Shown: positions 23,621 through 33,296, counted from the first letter of the stretch. The stretch is DNA of 64,000 nucleotides from JBBSNV01 sp964458605 (GCA_964458605.1 CAYWLS010000001.1:248001-312000); one strand, 5' to 3'. The notes: generated from the letters alone by a model not told the origin. Numbers and translations are program-made.

Positions 23621-23640
23621 AATCCCCGTGGGGACGCCAT
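23621..23640 (+). repeat. attR: direct repeat of tRNA-Glu 3' end
   Basis: AATCCCCGTGGGGACGCCAT, identical over 20 bp to 421-440. The rest of a tRNA is missing here, as expected for the distal attachment site. Core genes resume 75 bp further on. Confidence 0.9.
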
Positions 23641-23714
23641 TCCAGTGCAAAAAAGAGAACGCCCCAATATGGGTCCAGGCCGATCCGGTGGGCCTGCGCC
23701 AGGGTCGCTGCATC

Positions 23715-24392
23715 TCAGGTCAGGTCGTCGTATCTGCAAAATTGGCGCAGCCGTTCGAAATCGCCGATAGAGATAGTTCTGCCCCGCGAGGTAACGCCGA
23801 CCTCGGCCAAGGCGCGAAAGGCACGGGACAGGCTTTCGGGTGTCATGCCCAGCCGCGTCGCAAGTATCCGGCGCTCTTCGTTCAGCATGATCGGGCGTCC
23901 GGGATTCTCGCAGCGGCTTAGCAGGTAGCTGGCCAGCCGCTGCGCCGCCGATCGCAGTTTGAGATCTTTCATCTGCACGACCAGCATGCGCCAATGACGT
24001 GCCAGTTCGAGTGTCAGCGCCGTGGTCAGGGCGTGGTCGCGGCCTGCGATCTGGCGGAAGCGTTCGGCGGGAATCTGCACGATTCGCGATTCGGCCACGG
24101 TCCGGGCCGATACGAGATACGGTCGTTTCAGGATCACGGCGGGCGTCAACAGCACCTCGCTCCCCCCGAAGAATTCGATCACCGCCTCTTGTTCGTCCGA
24201 GCGACCGACCAAGGCAACGCTGCCTCGCAGGATGAAGTGGACGTATTGCGGCTCGTCGCCCTGCTCGAACAGTACGCTGCCTGCACCCAGCGTATGGGTG
24301 GTCGATTCGACCAGCAGGTTGTCGATTGTCGCGGTCTGCAGGTTCTGGAGCAGGCGCATGGAGCGCAAGATATGTCGATCGCCAGGATTCAT
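23715..24392 (-). CDS. CRP/FNR-family transcription regulator (DNR/NnrR-like)
   Basis: 225 residues. A cNMP-binding-type sensor domain (residues 10-140: GAGSVLFEQGDEPQYVHFILRGSVAL, VIEFFGGSEVLL) leads via a dimer helix to a C-terminal HTH (NEERRILATRLGMTPESLSRAFRAL). The N-terminus lacks the cysteine cluster of FNR, so it is not an iron-sulfur oxygen sensor of that type; the DNR/NnrR group (haem-based NO sensing) fits better. It is divergent from narK across 185 bp holding an FNR/DNR-like box. Most likely it activates the nar operon in low oxygen or in response to NO. The specific signal is inferred. Confidence 0.85.
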   Translation of the reverse strand: MNPGDRHILRSMRLLQNLQTATIDNLLVESTTHTLGAGSVLFEQGDEPQYVHFILRGSVALVGRSDEQEAVIEFFGGSEVLLTPAVILKRPYLVSARTVAESRIVQIPAERFRQIAGRDHALTTALTLELARHWRMLVVQMKDLKLRSAAQRLASYLLSRCENPGRPIMLNEERRILATRLGMTPESLSRAFRALAEVGVTSRGRTISIGDFERLRQFCRYDDLT

Positions 24393-24510
24393 GTCGTCTC
24401 TTGGTAGATGGCGGCGCTGCTCGACTGATGGTTATTAATTACCAGAAATCAAACTAATAACTAACAAAAATCAATCAAAGGCTACAATATCGTCGATTGT
24501 CCACGAGGCT

Positions 24511-24524
24511 TTGACTCTGATCAA
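24511..24524 (+). promoter_or_regulatory. FNR/DNR-type box upstream of narK
   Basis: TTGAC-TCTG-ATCAA: two 5-bp half-sites in the exact N4 spacing of the FNR/DNR consensus. The centre lies about 60 bp before the narK ATG, which would suit activation at -41.5 of a start near 24559. The divergent CRP/FNR-type gene is the likely binder. Confidence 0.7.
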
Positions 24525-24577
24525 CAATCGAGGGACGCCAAAGCTGTGAACTCCCCGCAGTGCTTGTGGAGGATCGG

Positions 24578-27316
24578 ATGGCTTTGTCTGCGCCAGCAAT
24601 GGACGGCATCGACGGCAATGCAAGAAACCGGGCTTTGTGGCTGTCGACCTTTGCCTTCACCGTCTGCTTTGCGGTGTGGACGATCTTTTCGATCATCGGC
24701 ATCCAGATCAAGAGCCAGCTCGGCCTGAGCGACACCGAATTCGGCCTTTTGGTGGGCACGCCGATCCTGACCGGGTCGCTGGTGCGGTTGGTACTGGGTA
24801 TCTGGACCGACCAGTATGGCGGCCGCCTGGTCATGGTGCCGGTAATGCTCGCGGCGGCGGCGGCGACCTGGCTGCTCACCTTCGCCGAAACCTACCTCAT
24901 GTTCCTGCTGGCGGCGCTGGGCGTGGGCATTGCCGGCGGCGCTTTTGCGGTTGGCGTTGCCTATGTCGCGCGCTGGTATCCGAAGGAGAAGCAGGGAACC
25001 GCGCTGGGCGTCTTCGGCGCCGGCAACGTTGGCGCCGCGGTCACCAAGTTCGTCGCGCCGTTCGTCATGGTCGCGTTCGGCTGGAAGATGGTCGCGAATG
25101 TTTGGGCGATCGGGCTGGTCGTGACGGCGGTGATCTTCTGGCTTGGCACCAAGGACGACCCGCAGCTCGAGGCGCGGCGGCGCGCCGGCATCAAGCCGCA
25201 GACGTTGCGGCAGATGCTCGAGCCGCTCAAGAACCTGCAGGTCTGGCGCTTCGCGCTCTATTACTTCTTCGTGTTCGGCGGCTTCGTGGCGCTCGCCCTG
25301 TGGCTGCCGCGCTACCTGATCGGCGCATACGGCGTCGATATCGAGACCGCGGGCATGATCGGCGCAGCCTATTCGGTGCCGGCCAGTATCTTTCGCATCT
25401 ATGGCGGCCATCTCTCGGACAAGTACGGCGCTCGCCGCATCATGTACTGGACCTTCGGCGTCGCGGTGGCGACGTGCTTCGTGCTGTCCTACCCGCCCAC
25501 GCAGTATCTCATCAACGGCATCAAGGGACCGATCAGCTTTCACATCGAGATGGGGCTGGTGCCGTTCACGGTGGTGATCTTCGTGCTCGGCTTCTTCATG
25601 AGCCTGGGCAAGGCCGCGGTCTACAAGCACATCCCGGTCTATTATCCGGACCATGTCGGTCCGGTTGGCGGCGTGGTCGGGCTGGTCGGCGGCCTCGGCG
25701 GCTTCGTCATGCCGCTGGCCTTCGGACTGATGAACGACCTGACGGGTCTGTGGACCAGCTGCTTCATGCTGCTGCTGCTGGTGGCGGGCGTCTCGCTGGT
25801 CTGGATGCACGTCTCCATCAACGTCATGGAGAGTCGGGCGGCGGCCGGAACGCTCGAACGGCTGCCCCAGCTGCCCGAGATGCAGGAAATCCACCGCCCC
25901 GAGCATCACGGGGCGCTGTCGGGCAAGCTGATCGAGGACTGGCGGCCGGAGGATGCGCAGTTCTGGCGGAGCAGGGGCCGCCGCATCGCGCGGCGCAACC
26001 TGATCATCTCGGTTCCCGCGCTGCTGCTGTCCTTCGCCGTCTGGATGGTCTGGTCGGTCGTGGTGGCGAAGCTGCCGGCGATCGGCTTCGCTTACAGCAC
26101 CGACCAGCTGTTCTGGCTGGCGGCGCTGCCCGGCCTGTCGGGAGCCACCTTGAGGGTATTTTACTCCTTCGTCGTGCCGATCTTCGGCGGCCGCCTGTGG
26201 ACCACGCTTGCGACCTGGTCGTTGGCCGTTCCGGCCCTGGGTATCGGCTACGCCGTTCAGAACCCGGACACGCCGTACTCGATATTCCTGCTGCTGGCGC
26301 TGCTGTGCGGCTTCGGCGGCGGCAATTTCGCCTCGTCGATGTCCAACATCTCGTTCTTCTTTCCCCGGGCGGAGAAGGGCCATGCGCTGGCGTTGAATGC
26401 CGGTTTGGGCAATCTCGGCGTCAGCGTCGTGCAGTTCGTCGTGCCGCTGGTCATCACCGCAGGCGTGTTCGGCTTCCTGGGCGGCGATCCCGTGATGGTG
26501 AAGAGCGGCACCGGTCAGGTGCCGCTGTGGCTGCAGAATGCCGGCTTCATCTGGGTGCCGTTCATCGCCGCCTCCGCATTCGCCAGCTGGTTCGGCATGA
26601 ACGACCTTGCCACCGCCAAGGCGTCTTTCGCCGAACAGTCGATCATCTTCACCCGACGCCACAACTGGATCATGTGCTGGCTCTACACCGGCACGTTCGG
26701 TTCCTTCATCGGCTACTCGGCGGCGTTTCCGCTGCTGGCCAAGACCCAGTTCCCCGATGTCGACGCGTTGCAACTTGCCTTCATCGGCCCGCTGGTCGGC
26801 GCGCTGGCGCGCTCGCTGACCGGCTGGCTGTCGGATCGCTGGGGCGGCGGCCGCGTCACTTTTTGGGTATTCGTGGTGATGGCGGCGGCGGTCGTTGGAG
26901 TGATCTACTTCCTCCGGCTGCACGACTTCTACGGCTTCTTCGCCATGTTCATGCTGATGTTTCTGGCGACCGGGGTCGGCAACGCCTCGACCTTCCAGAT
27001 GATCCCGTCGATCATGCGCAAGGAAGTCGACCGGCTGATGCCGGAACTCGCGGCTGAGCGGCGGCGCGTCCAAAGCGAGAAGGAGTCCGCCGCGATCATC
27101 GGCTTCACGTCGGCGATCGCCGCCTATGGCGCATTTTTCATCCCCAAGAGCTACGGCGCCTCGATCGCCGCCACCGGCAGCGCCGAGATGGCGCTGTGGG
27201 GATTCCTTGTCTTCTACCTGATCTGCATCGCCATCACCTGGCGCGTTTACACGCGCCGCGGCGGCCTGCTGCGCGACGTCGAGCGCGGCAAGACCGTCAC
27301 GACGCCGGTACCCTGA
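24578..27316 (+). CDS. narK: NarK1-NarK2 fused nitrate/nitrite transporter
   Basis: 912 residues, twice the length of a single MFS transporter, with about 24 membrane segments. The first half (to residue ~410) has NarK motifs such as GAGNVGAAVTKF. A hydrophilic linker with Glu/Arg (residues ~425-465) joins the second half, which has GGGNFASSMSNISFFFP and LNAGLGNLGVSVVQ. Known fused NarK proteins combine a nitrate/proton symporter (NarK1) with a nitrate/nitrite antiporter (NarK2), supplying nitrate and exporting nitrite for NarGHI. The ATG at 24578 has GGAGG 5 bases upstream. First gene of the nar operon, 25 bases before narG. Confidence 0.95.
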   Translation: MALSAPAMDGIDGNARNRALWLSTFAFTVCFAVWTIFSIIGIQIKSQLGLSDTEFGLLVGTPILTGSLVRLVLGIWTDQYGGRLVMVPVMLAAAAATWLLTFAETYLMFLLAALGVGIAGGAFAVGVAYVARWYPKEKQGTALGVFGAGNVGAAVTKFVAPFVMVAFGWKMVANVWAIGLVVTAVIFWLGTKDDPQLEARRRAGIKPQTLRQMLEPLKNLQVWRFALYYFFVFGGFVALALWLPRYLIGAYGVDIETAGMIGAAYSVPASIFRIYGGHLSDKYGARRIMYWTFGVAVATCFVLSYPPTQYLINGIKGPISFHIEMGLVPFTVVIFVLGFFMSLGKAAVYKHIPVYYPDHVGPVGGVVGLVGGLGGFVMPLAFGLMNDLTGLWTSCFMLLLLVAGVSLVWMHVSINVMESRAAAGTLERLPQLPEMQEIHRPEHHGALSGKLIEDWRPEDAQFWRSRGRRIARRNLIISVPALLLSFAVWMVWSVVVAKLPAIGFAYSTDQLFWLAALPGLSGATLRVFYSFVVPIFGGRLWTTLATWSLAVPALGIGYAVQNPDTPYSIFLLLALLCGFGGGNFASSMSNISFFFPRAEKGHALALNAGLGNLGVSVVQFVVPLVITAGVFGFLGGDPVMVKSGTGQVPLWLQNAGFIWVPFIAASAFASWFGMNDLATAKASFAEQSIIFTRRHNWIMCWLYTGTFGSFIGYSAAFPLLAKTQFPDVDALQLAFIGPLVGALARSLTGWLSDRWGGGRVTFWVFVVMAAAVVGVIYFLRLHDFYGFFAMFMLMFLATGVGNASTFQMIPSIMRKEVDRLMPELAAERRRVQSEKESAAIIGFTSAIAAYGAFFIPKSYGASIAATGSAEMALWGFLVFYLICIAITWRVYTRRGGLLRDVERGKTVTTPVP

Positions 27317-27341
27317 TCGTCCAGACCCTGGAGTACGAATT

Positions 27342-30300
27342 ATGAGTCATTTCCTCGATCGGCTGATGTTCTTCCGCAAGAATGTCGATACGTTCTCCGG
27401 CGGTCACGGCGTGGTCACCAACGAAGACCGTCGCTGGGAGGAGGCCTATCGCAGCCGCTGGGCTCACGATCGCATCGTGCGTTCGACCCATGGCGTCAAC
27501 TGCACCGGCTCCTGCTCGTGGAAGATCTACGTCAAGGGCGGGATCGTCACTTGGGAGACGCAGCAGACCGACTATCCGCGCACGCGTCCAGACCTGCCCA
27601 ATCACGAACCGCGCGGCTGTTCGCGCGGCGCTTCCTACTCCTGGTATCTCTACAGCGCCAACCGGCTGAAGCACCCGATGGTGCGCGGCCGGCTGGTACG
27701 GCTGTGGCGCGCCGCCAAGGCAGCCAGCCCGGATCCGGTGAGCGCCTGGGCGTCGATCGTCGAGGACGAAGCGAAGGCGCGCGACTACAAGTCGGTGCGA
27801 GGCTTGGGCGGCTTCGTGCGCGTCGACTGGGAGGAGGCCAACGAGATTGTGGCCGCCGCCAACGCCTACACGATCAAGAAATACGGACCCGACCGCGTCG
27901 TCGGCTTCTCGCCGATTCCGGCCATGTCGATGGTGTCCTATGCCGCCGGCAGCCGTTACCTGTCGCTGATCGGCGGCGTATGCATGAGCTTTTACGATTG
28001 GTATTGCGACCTGCCGCCGTCCTCGCCGCAAACCTGGGGCGAGCAGACCGACGTGCCGGAAAGCGCCGACTGGTACAACTCGAGCTTCATCATGATGTGG
28101 GGCTCCAACGTGCCGCAGACGCGGACCCCGGATGCCCACTTCATGACCGAGGTGCGCTACAAGGGCGCCAAGATCGTCACCGTGACGCCCGACTACTCCG
28201 AGGCGTCGAAATTCGCCGATATCTGGCTGGCGCCCAAGCAGGGCACCGACGCGGCGATGGCGCTGGCGATGGGCCACGTCATCCTCAAGGAGTTCCATCT
28301 GCGGCGCAAAAGCGCCTATTTCGACGACTACTGCCGTCGCTACACCGACATGCCATGTCTGGTGCGGCTGGTGCGCAAAGGCGACAGCTACATCCCCGAC
28401 CGGCTGTTGCGCGCGTCCGATTTCGCCGATTCGGCCGGCCAGGCGAACAACCCGGACTGGAAGACGATCGTGTTCGATCAGGCGGGCCAGCCGGCGGTGC
28501 CGACGGGCTCGATCGGCTTCCGCTGGGGCGAGGAGGGCAAGTGGAACCTGGAAAGCCGCAATGCGCGCGACGGCGGCGAACTCAAGCCGCACCTGTCGCT
28601 GGAGGATATTCGGGACGAGCTTGCCGATGTCGGCTTTCCCTATTTTGGCGGTCGCAAGCATCCCCGCTTCGCCCATAGCGAGCATGCCGACGTGCTGGTG
28701 CGCAAGGTGCCGGTGCGCAAGCTGGCGCTGAAGGACGGCGAGACGCTGGTTGCCACCGTATTCGACTTGCTGGTGGCCAATTACGGCATCGACCGCGGCT
28801 TCGGCGGCGGCAACGTCGCAAGCGACTACGACCAGGACGTGCCTTACACGCCCGCCTGGCAGGAACGCATCACCGGCGTATCGCGGGCCAACGTGATCGA
28901 GGTGGCGCGCGCTTTCGCCGACAATGCCGACAAGACGCAAGGGCGTTCCATGGTGATCCTCGGCGCCGGCGTGAACCACTGGTACCACGGCGACATGATC
29001 TATCGGGGGATCATCAACCTGCTCGCCATGTGCGGCTGCATCGGCCAGTCCGGCGGCGGCTGGTCGCATTATGTCGGCCAGGAGAAGCTGCGGCCCCAGA
29101 CCGGCTGGACGCCGCTGGCCTTCGCGCTCGACTGGCATCGCCCGCCGCGCCACATGAACTCGACGTCGTTCTTCTATGCCCACACCGACCAGTGGCGCTA
29201 CGAAAAGCTGAAGCTCGACGAAATCCTGTCGCCGACCGCGCCGGTCGAGCTGTCGGGCAGCCTGATCGACCTCAACGTGCGGGCCGAACGCATGGGCTGG
29301 CTGCCCTCCGCGCCGCAGTTGCAGGCCAATCCGCTGCATGTCGCCCAGGCGGCGGGCGCGGCGGGCAAGGAGGTGCCGGCCTATGCCGTGGACGCGCTCA
29401 AGAACGGAACGCTGAAATTCGCCTGCGAGGATCCCGACGACCCCGCCAACTTCCCGCGCAACATGTTCGTGTGGCGCTCCAACCTGCTGGGCTCGAGCGG
29501 CAAGGGCCACGAATACTTCCTCAAGCACCTGCTCGGCACCCAGCATGGCGTGCAGGGCAAGGATCTGGGCAGCGAGGGTGGCGTCGTGCCGCAGGAGGTG
29601 CGCTGGCACGAAAGCGCGCCGGAGGGGAAGCTCGACCTGCTGGTGACGCTCGACTTCCGCATGTCGACCACCTGCATGTATTCCGACGTCGTGCTGCCGA
29701 CCGCGACCTGGTACGAGAAGCACGATCTCAATACCTCGGACATGCATCCGTTCATCCATCCGCTCTCGGCGGCGGTCGATCCGGCGTGGCAGGCGCGCAG
29801 CGACTGGGAGATCTTCAAGGGCATCGCCCGCAAGTTCTCCGAGGTCTGCCAGGGCCATCTGGGCGTGGAGAAGGATCTCGTGCTGGTGCCGATGCAGCAC
29901 GACACGCCCGGCGAGCTGGCGCAGCCATTCGCACCCAAGGACTGGACCAAGGGCGAATGCGAACCGGTGCCAGGCAAGACCATGCCCGCCATGGTCGTCG
30001 TCGAGCGCGACTACCCGAACACCTTCCGCAAGTTCACTTCGCTCGGGCCGCTGATGACCAGGATCGGCAACGGCGGCAAAGGCATTGCCTGGAATACCGA
30101 GCACGAGGTGGCTTTTCTCAAGCAGCTCAACCGCACGGTCACCGAGCCGGGCGTGTCGCAGGGCCTGCCGCGCATCGACACCGACATCGATGCCGCCGAG
30201 GTGATCCTGGCGCTGGCGCCGGAAACCAACGGCGAGGTCGCCGTCAAGGCCTGGGATGCGCTTGCCAAGATCACCGGCCGCGCCCATCGCCATCTGGCGG

Positions 30301-31085
30301 TGGCGCGCGAGGACGAGAAGATACGGTTCCGCGACCTGCAGGCGCAACCGCGCAAGATCGTATCCTCGCCGACCTGGAGCGGCATCGAATCGGAACAGGT
30401 CAGCTACAACGCCGGCTGGACCAACGTGCATGAGCTGATCCCGTGGCGCACGCTGACCGGCCGCCAGCAGCTGTACCAGGATCACCAGTGGATGTTGGCG
30501 TTCGGCGAAGGGCTGTGCGTCTACAAGCCGCCGATCGACACCAAAACCATCGAGCCGATGCTGGAGCGGCGTTCCAACGGCAACAAGGAGCTGGTGCTGA
30601 ATTTCATTACGCCGCACCAGAAGTGGGGCATCCACAGCACCTATACCGACAATCTGATCATGCTCACGCTGTCGCGCGGCGGTCCCATCGTTTGGTTGTC
30701 CGAGATCGACGCCAAGAGTGCCGGCATCGAGGACAACGACTGGATCGAGGCCTTCAATGTAAACGGTGCACTGGTGGCCCGTGCCGTGGTCAGCCAACGC
30801 GTGCCCTCGGGCATGGTGCTGATGTACCACGCCCAGGAGAAGATCGTGAATGTGCCGGGCAGCGAGATCACCGGCACGCGCGGCGGCATCCACAACTCGG
30901 TGACCCGCACCTGCCTGAAGCCGACCCACATGATCGGCGGCTATGCCCAGCAGAGCTACGGCTTCAACTACTACGGCACGATCGGCACCAACCGCGACGA
31001 ATTCGTGATCGTGCGCAAGATGGCCAATGTCGACTGGCTGGACGGGCCGCTGGTGGCCGGTTCGGCGAAACGGGCTGCCGAGTAG
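27342..31085 (+). CDS. narG: Respiratory nitrate reductase alpha subunit
   Basis: 1247 residues, normal for NarG. It binds the molybdenum bis-MGD cofactor and the FS0 [4Fe-4S] cluster and reduces nitrate to nitrite on the cytoplasmic side of the membrane. The FS0 motif with its histidine ligand is seen at residues ~50-60 (HGVNCTGSCSWK) with the later Cys in RGCSRGASYSWY. The TMWGSN-like stretch IMMWGSNVPQTRTPDAHF and the DWYCDLPPSSPQTWGEQTD region around residue 220 carry the Mo-ligand Asp. The N-terminus lacks a full twin-arginine signal but has the vestigial start (SHFLDRLMFF) usual in NarG. Followed by narH after 11 bases. Confidence 0.98.
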   Translation: MSHFLDRLMFFRKNVDTFSGGHGVVTNEDRRWEEAYRSRWAHDRIVRSTHGVNCTGSCSWKIYVKGGIVTWETQQTDYPRTRPDLPNHEPRGCSRGASYSWYLYSANRLKHPMVRGRLVRLWRAAKAASPDPVSAWASIVEDEAKARDYKSVRGLGGFVRVDWEEANEIVAAANAYTIKKYGPDRVVGFSPIPAMSMVSYAAGSRYLSLIGGVCMSFYDWYCDLPPSSPQTWGEQTDVPESADWYNSSFIMMWGSNVPQTRTPDAHFMTEVRYKGAKIVTVTPDYSEASKFADIWLAPKQGTDAAMALAMGHVILKEFHLRRKSAYFDDYCRRYTDMPCLVRLVRKGDSYIPDRLLRASDFADSAGQANNPDWKTIVFDQAGQPAVPTGSIGFRWGEEGKWNLESRNARDGGELKPHLSLEDIRDELADVGFPYFGGRKHPRFAHSEHADVLVRKVPVRKLALKDGETLVATVFDLLVANYGIDRGFGGGNVASDYDQDVPYTPAWQERITGVSRANVIEVARAFADNADKTQGRSMVILGAGVNHWYHGDMIYRGIINLLAMCGCIGQSGGGWSHYVGQEKLRPQTGWTPLAFALDWHRPPRHMNSTSFFYAHTDQWRYEKLKLDEILSPTAPVELSGSLIDLNVRAERMGWLPSAPQLQANPLHVAQAAGAAGKEVPAYAVDALKNGTLKFACEDPDDPANFPRNMFVWRSNLLGSSGKGHEYFLKHLLGTQHGVQGKDLGSEGGVVPQEVRWHESAPEGKLDLLVTLDFRMSTTCMYSDVVLPTATWYEKHDLNTSDMHPFIHPLSAAVDPAWQARSDWEIFKGIARKFSEVCQGHLGVEKDLVLVPMQHDTPGELAQPFAPKDWTKGECEPVPGKTMPAMVVVERDYPNTFRKFTSLGPLMTRIGNGGKGIAWNTEHEVAFLKQLNRTVTEPGVSQGLPRIDTDIDAAEVILALAPETNGEVAVKAWDALAKITGRAHRHLAVAREDEKIRFRDLQAQPRKIVSSPTWSGIESEQVSYNAGWTNVHELIPWRTLTGRQQLYQDHQWMLAFGEGLCVYKPPIDTKTIEPMLERRSNGNKELVLNFITPHQKWGIHSTYTDNLIMLTLSRGGPIVWLSEIDAKSAGIEDNDWIEAFNVNGALVARAVVSQRVPSGMVLMYHAQEKIVNVPGSEITGTRGGIHNSVTRTCLKPTHMIGGYAQQSYGFNYYGTIGTNRDEFVIVRKMANVDWLDGPLVAGSAKRAAE

Positions 31086-31096
31086 GAGGACTGACC

Positions 31097-32620
31097 ATGA
31101 AAGTTCGCGCGCAAATTGCCATGGTGCTGAACCTCGACAAGTGCATCGGCTGCCACACCTGCTCCGTGACCTGCAAGAACGTGTGGACCAGTCGCGACGG
31201 CGTCGAATACGCCTGGTTCAACAACGTCGAGACCAAGCCGGGCATCGGCTTTCCCAAGGAATGGGAAAACCAGGAACGCTGGAAGGGCGGCTGGACGCGG
31301 CTCAGGAACGGGAAGATCCAGCCTCGAATGGGCGGCAAGTTCCGTATCCTGGCCAAGATCTTCGCCAACCCGCAGCTGCCGGAAATCGACGACTACTACG
31401 AGCCGTTCACCTTCGACTACGCGCACCTGCACAACGCGCCGGAGTCGCAGGCCATGCCCACGGCGCAGCCGGTGTCGCTGATCACCGGTCAGCGCATGAA
31501 GAAGATCGAGTGGGGTCCCAACTGGGAGGAAATTCTCGGCACCGAATTCGCCAAGCGCTCGCGCGACGCCAATTTCGAGGGGGTCCAGAAGGAGATCTAC
31601 GGCCAGTTCGAGAACACTTTCATGTTTTACCTGCCGCGGCTGTGCGAGCACTGCCTGAATCCGAGCTGCGTAGCATCCTGTCCATCGGGCTCGATCTACA
31701 AGCGCGAGGAGGACGGCATCGTTCTGGTCGACCAGGACAAGTGCCGTGGCTGGCGCATGTGCGTGAGCGCCTGCCCCTACAAGAAGATCTACTACAACTG
31801 GCAGTCCGGTAAGGCCGAGAAGTGCACGTTCTGCTATCCGCGCATCGAGGCGGGCGAGCCCACCGTGTGCTCGGAGACCTGCGTCGGGCGCATTCGCTAT
31901 CTGGGCGTTCTGCTGTACGACGCCGACCGCATCGAAGCCGCCGCCAGCGTCGAGCGCGAGCAGGATCTCTATCCCGCGCAACTCGACGTGTTCCTAAATC
32001 CCGCCGATCCCGAGGTGATCGCTCAAGCCCGCCGCGACGGCGTGCCGGAAGCATGGCTCGAGGCGGCGAGGCGTTCGCCGACCTACAAAATGGCGATCGA
32101 GTGGAAGGTCGCCTTCCCGCTGCATCCGGAATACCGCACCCTGCCGATGGTGTGGTACGTGCCGCCGCTGTCGCCGATCCAGGCTGCGGCCGATGGCGGC
32201 CGCATCGCCATGTCGGGCGAACTGCCCGACATCAAGAGCCTGCGCATCCCGCTACGCTATCTCGCCAACCTGCTGACGGCAGGAGACGAAGAGCCCGTGG
32301 TCAATGCGCTGGAGCGTATGTCGGCGATGCGCGCGTTTATGCGTGCGCGTCATGTCGAACGCGTCGAGAACGACGCGGTGCTCAAGCGTGTCGGGCTGAA
32401 CGCGGCGCAGGTCGAGGAAATGTACCGCTACATGGCGATCGCCAACTATGAGGATCGCTACGTCATCCCCACCACGCACCGCGAATATGCGGAGAACGCC
32501 TTCGACCTGCGCAGCTCGTGCGGCTTCAGCTTCGGCAACGGCTGCTCCGACGGGGTCAGCAGCGGCGTCGGCTTGTTTGGCGGCAAGAAGAAGGCGCGCA
32601 CGCCGATGGAGGTTAAGTGA
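31097..32620 (+). CDS. narH: Respiratory nitrate reductase beta subunit
   Basis: 507 residues, normal length. It carries four iron-sulfur clusters that pass electrons from NarI to NarG. Motifs seen: CIGCHTCSVTCKN (residues ~16-28), CEHCLNPSCVASCPSG, then CRGWRMCVSACPYKK, where Trp replaces the second Cys and gives the typical [3Fe-4S] cluster, and CTFCYPRIEAGEPTVCSETC. The ATG is at 31097 with TAGGAGGACTG before it. Its stop TGA overlaps the narJ ATG. Confidence 0.98.
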   Translation: MKVRAQIAMVLNLDKCIGCHTCSVTCKNVWTSRDGVEYAWFNNVETKPGIGFPKEWENQERWKGGWTRLRNGKIQPRMGGKFRILAKIFANPQLPEIDDYYEPFTFDYAHLHNAPESQAMPTAQPVSLITGQRMKKIEWGPNWEEILGTEFAKRSRDANFEGVQKEIYGQFENTFMFYLPRLCEHCLNPSCVASCPSGSIYKREEDGIVLVDQDKCRGWRMCVSACPYKKIYYNWQSGKAEKCTFCYPRIEAGEPTVCSETCVGRIRYLGVLLYDADRIEAAASVEREQDLYPAQLDVFLNPADPEVIAQARRDGVPEAWLEAARRSPTYKMAIEWKVAFPLHPEYRTLPMVWYVPPLSPIQAAADGGRIAMSGELPDIKSLRIPLRYLANLLTAGDEEPVVNALERMSAMRAFMRARHVERVENDAVLKRVGLNAAQVEEMYRYMAIANYEDRYVIPTTHREYAENAFDLRSSCGFSFGNGCSDGVSSGVGLFGGKKKARTPMEVK

Positions 32621-33291
32621 TGAACATCTATCGTCTGCTGGCTTGCCTGCTGGTCTATCCCGACGCGGAAACTCAGGCCGCGCTGCCGGCCATGCGGCTG
32701 GCGCTGGTTGGCGACCGGGCCATTCCCGAAGGCTTGCGGCGCGATCTCGCCCGGGCGCTCGACGATCTTGCCGCGGCCGACCTGCTGGATCTGCAGGAGC
32801 GCTACAGCGGCACGTTCGACCGCATCCGCTCGCTGTCGCTGCATCTTTTCGAACACGTGCACGGCGATTCGCGCGAGCGAGGCCCGGCCATGCTCGACCT
32901 GGTCGAGCTCTATCGCCGCCATGGCCTCGATGTGACGTCCGGCGAGTTGCCGGACTACCTGCCGCTGTTTCTGGAATTCCTCTCGACCATCGACCGGAAG
33001 CAGGCCGACGGCTACCTGGCCGATGCCGCCGACATCCTCGGCGCGCTGCACGACCGGCTCGGCAAGCGGCAATCGCCCTACGCGGCGATTTTCGCCTTGC
33101 TGCTGCATCTGGCGCGGGCGCCGGCCACGCCGCTGGGCGAAGAACCGGAAGAATTGAATTTCGCGGCGCTCGACCGTGCCTGGGAGGAGACCGCGGTCGC
33201 CTTCGGGCCGGAGAACAATCCGGCGACGGCAGGCGGCTGCGATCGCGCCGCCGCCATCGTCGCGCGCATGAATGCGGACTCTCGGGAGTAA
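32620..33291 (+). CDS. narJ: Nitrate reductase molybdenum cofactor assembly chaperone
   Basis: 223 residues, helical, TorD/NarJ family: IYRLLACLLVYPDAETQAALP at the start and HLFEHVHGDSRERGPAMLDLVELYRRHG in the centre, a family signature. It binds apo-NarG and helps insert the molybdenum cofactor before membrane assembly; it is not part of the final enzyme. The ATG overlaps the narH TGA, with GGAGG 7 bases upstream. Followed by narI after 5 bases. Confidence 0.95.
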   Translation: MNIYRLLACLLVYPDAETQAALPAMRLALVGDRAIPEGLRRDLARALDDLAAADLLDLQERYSGTFDRIRSLSLHLFEHVHGDSRERGPAMLDLVELYRRHGLDVTSGELPDYLPLFLEFLSTIDRKQADGYLADAADILGALHDRLGKRQSPYAAIFALLLHLARAPATPLGEEPEELNFAALDRAWEETAVAFGPENNPATAGGCDRAAAIVARMNADSRE

Positions 33292-33296
33292 CGCCG

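Larger units (their letters stand above)
421..23640 (+). mobile_element. Genomic island integrated in tRNA-Glu (integrase, HUH Rep-like, candidate defence genes)
   Basis: The 20-bp sequence at 421-440 (tRNA-Glu 3' end) is repeated perfectly at 23621-23640. The interval starts with a tyrosine integrase reading away from the tRNA, the classic layout of a tRNA-targeting integrative element. Content is accessory: an HUH Rep-like gene, many secreted and membrane hypotheticals, a vWA/PP2C/kinase/nuclease operon, a broken phage-type gene, nucleases and a SRAP protein. Genes outside both ends (Sel1 protein; CRP-family regulator and nar operon) look like core functions. I see no conjugation, capsid or terminase genes, so transfer would need helper functions or has been lost. 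Whether excision still occurs cannot be told from sequence. Confidence 0.88.

Noticed and set aside
24521..27073. 850-residue minus-strand open frame opposite narK
   Set aside because: Low-complexity His/Arg/Gln/Asp-rich composition typical of an antisense shadow of a GC-rich gene; narK on the + strand has full homology.
27297..30929. 1210-residue minus-strand open frame opposite narG
   Set aside because: Antisense shadow of a high-GC gene; no domain pattern, and narG is unambiguous.
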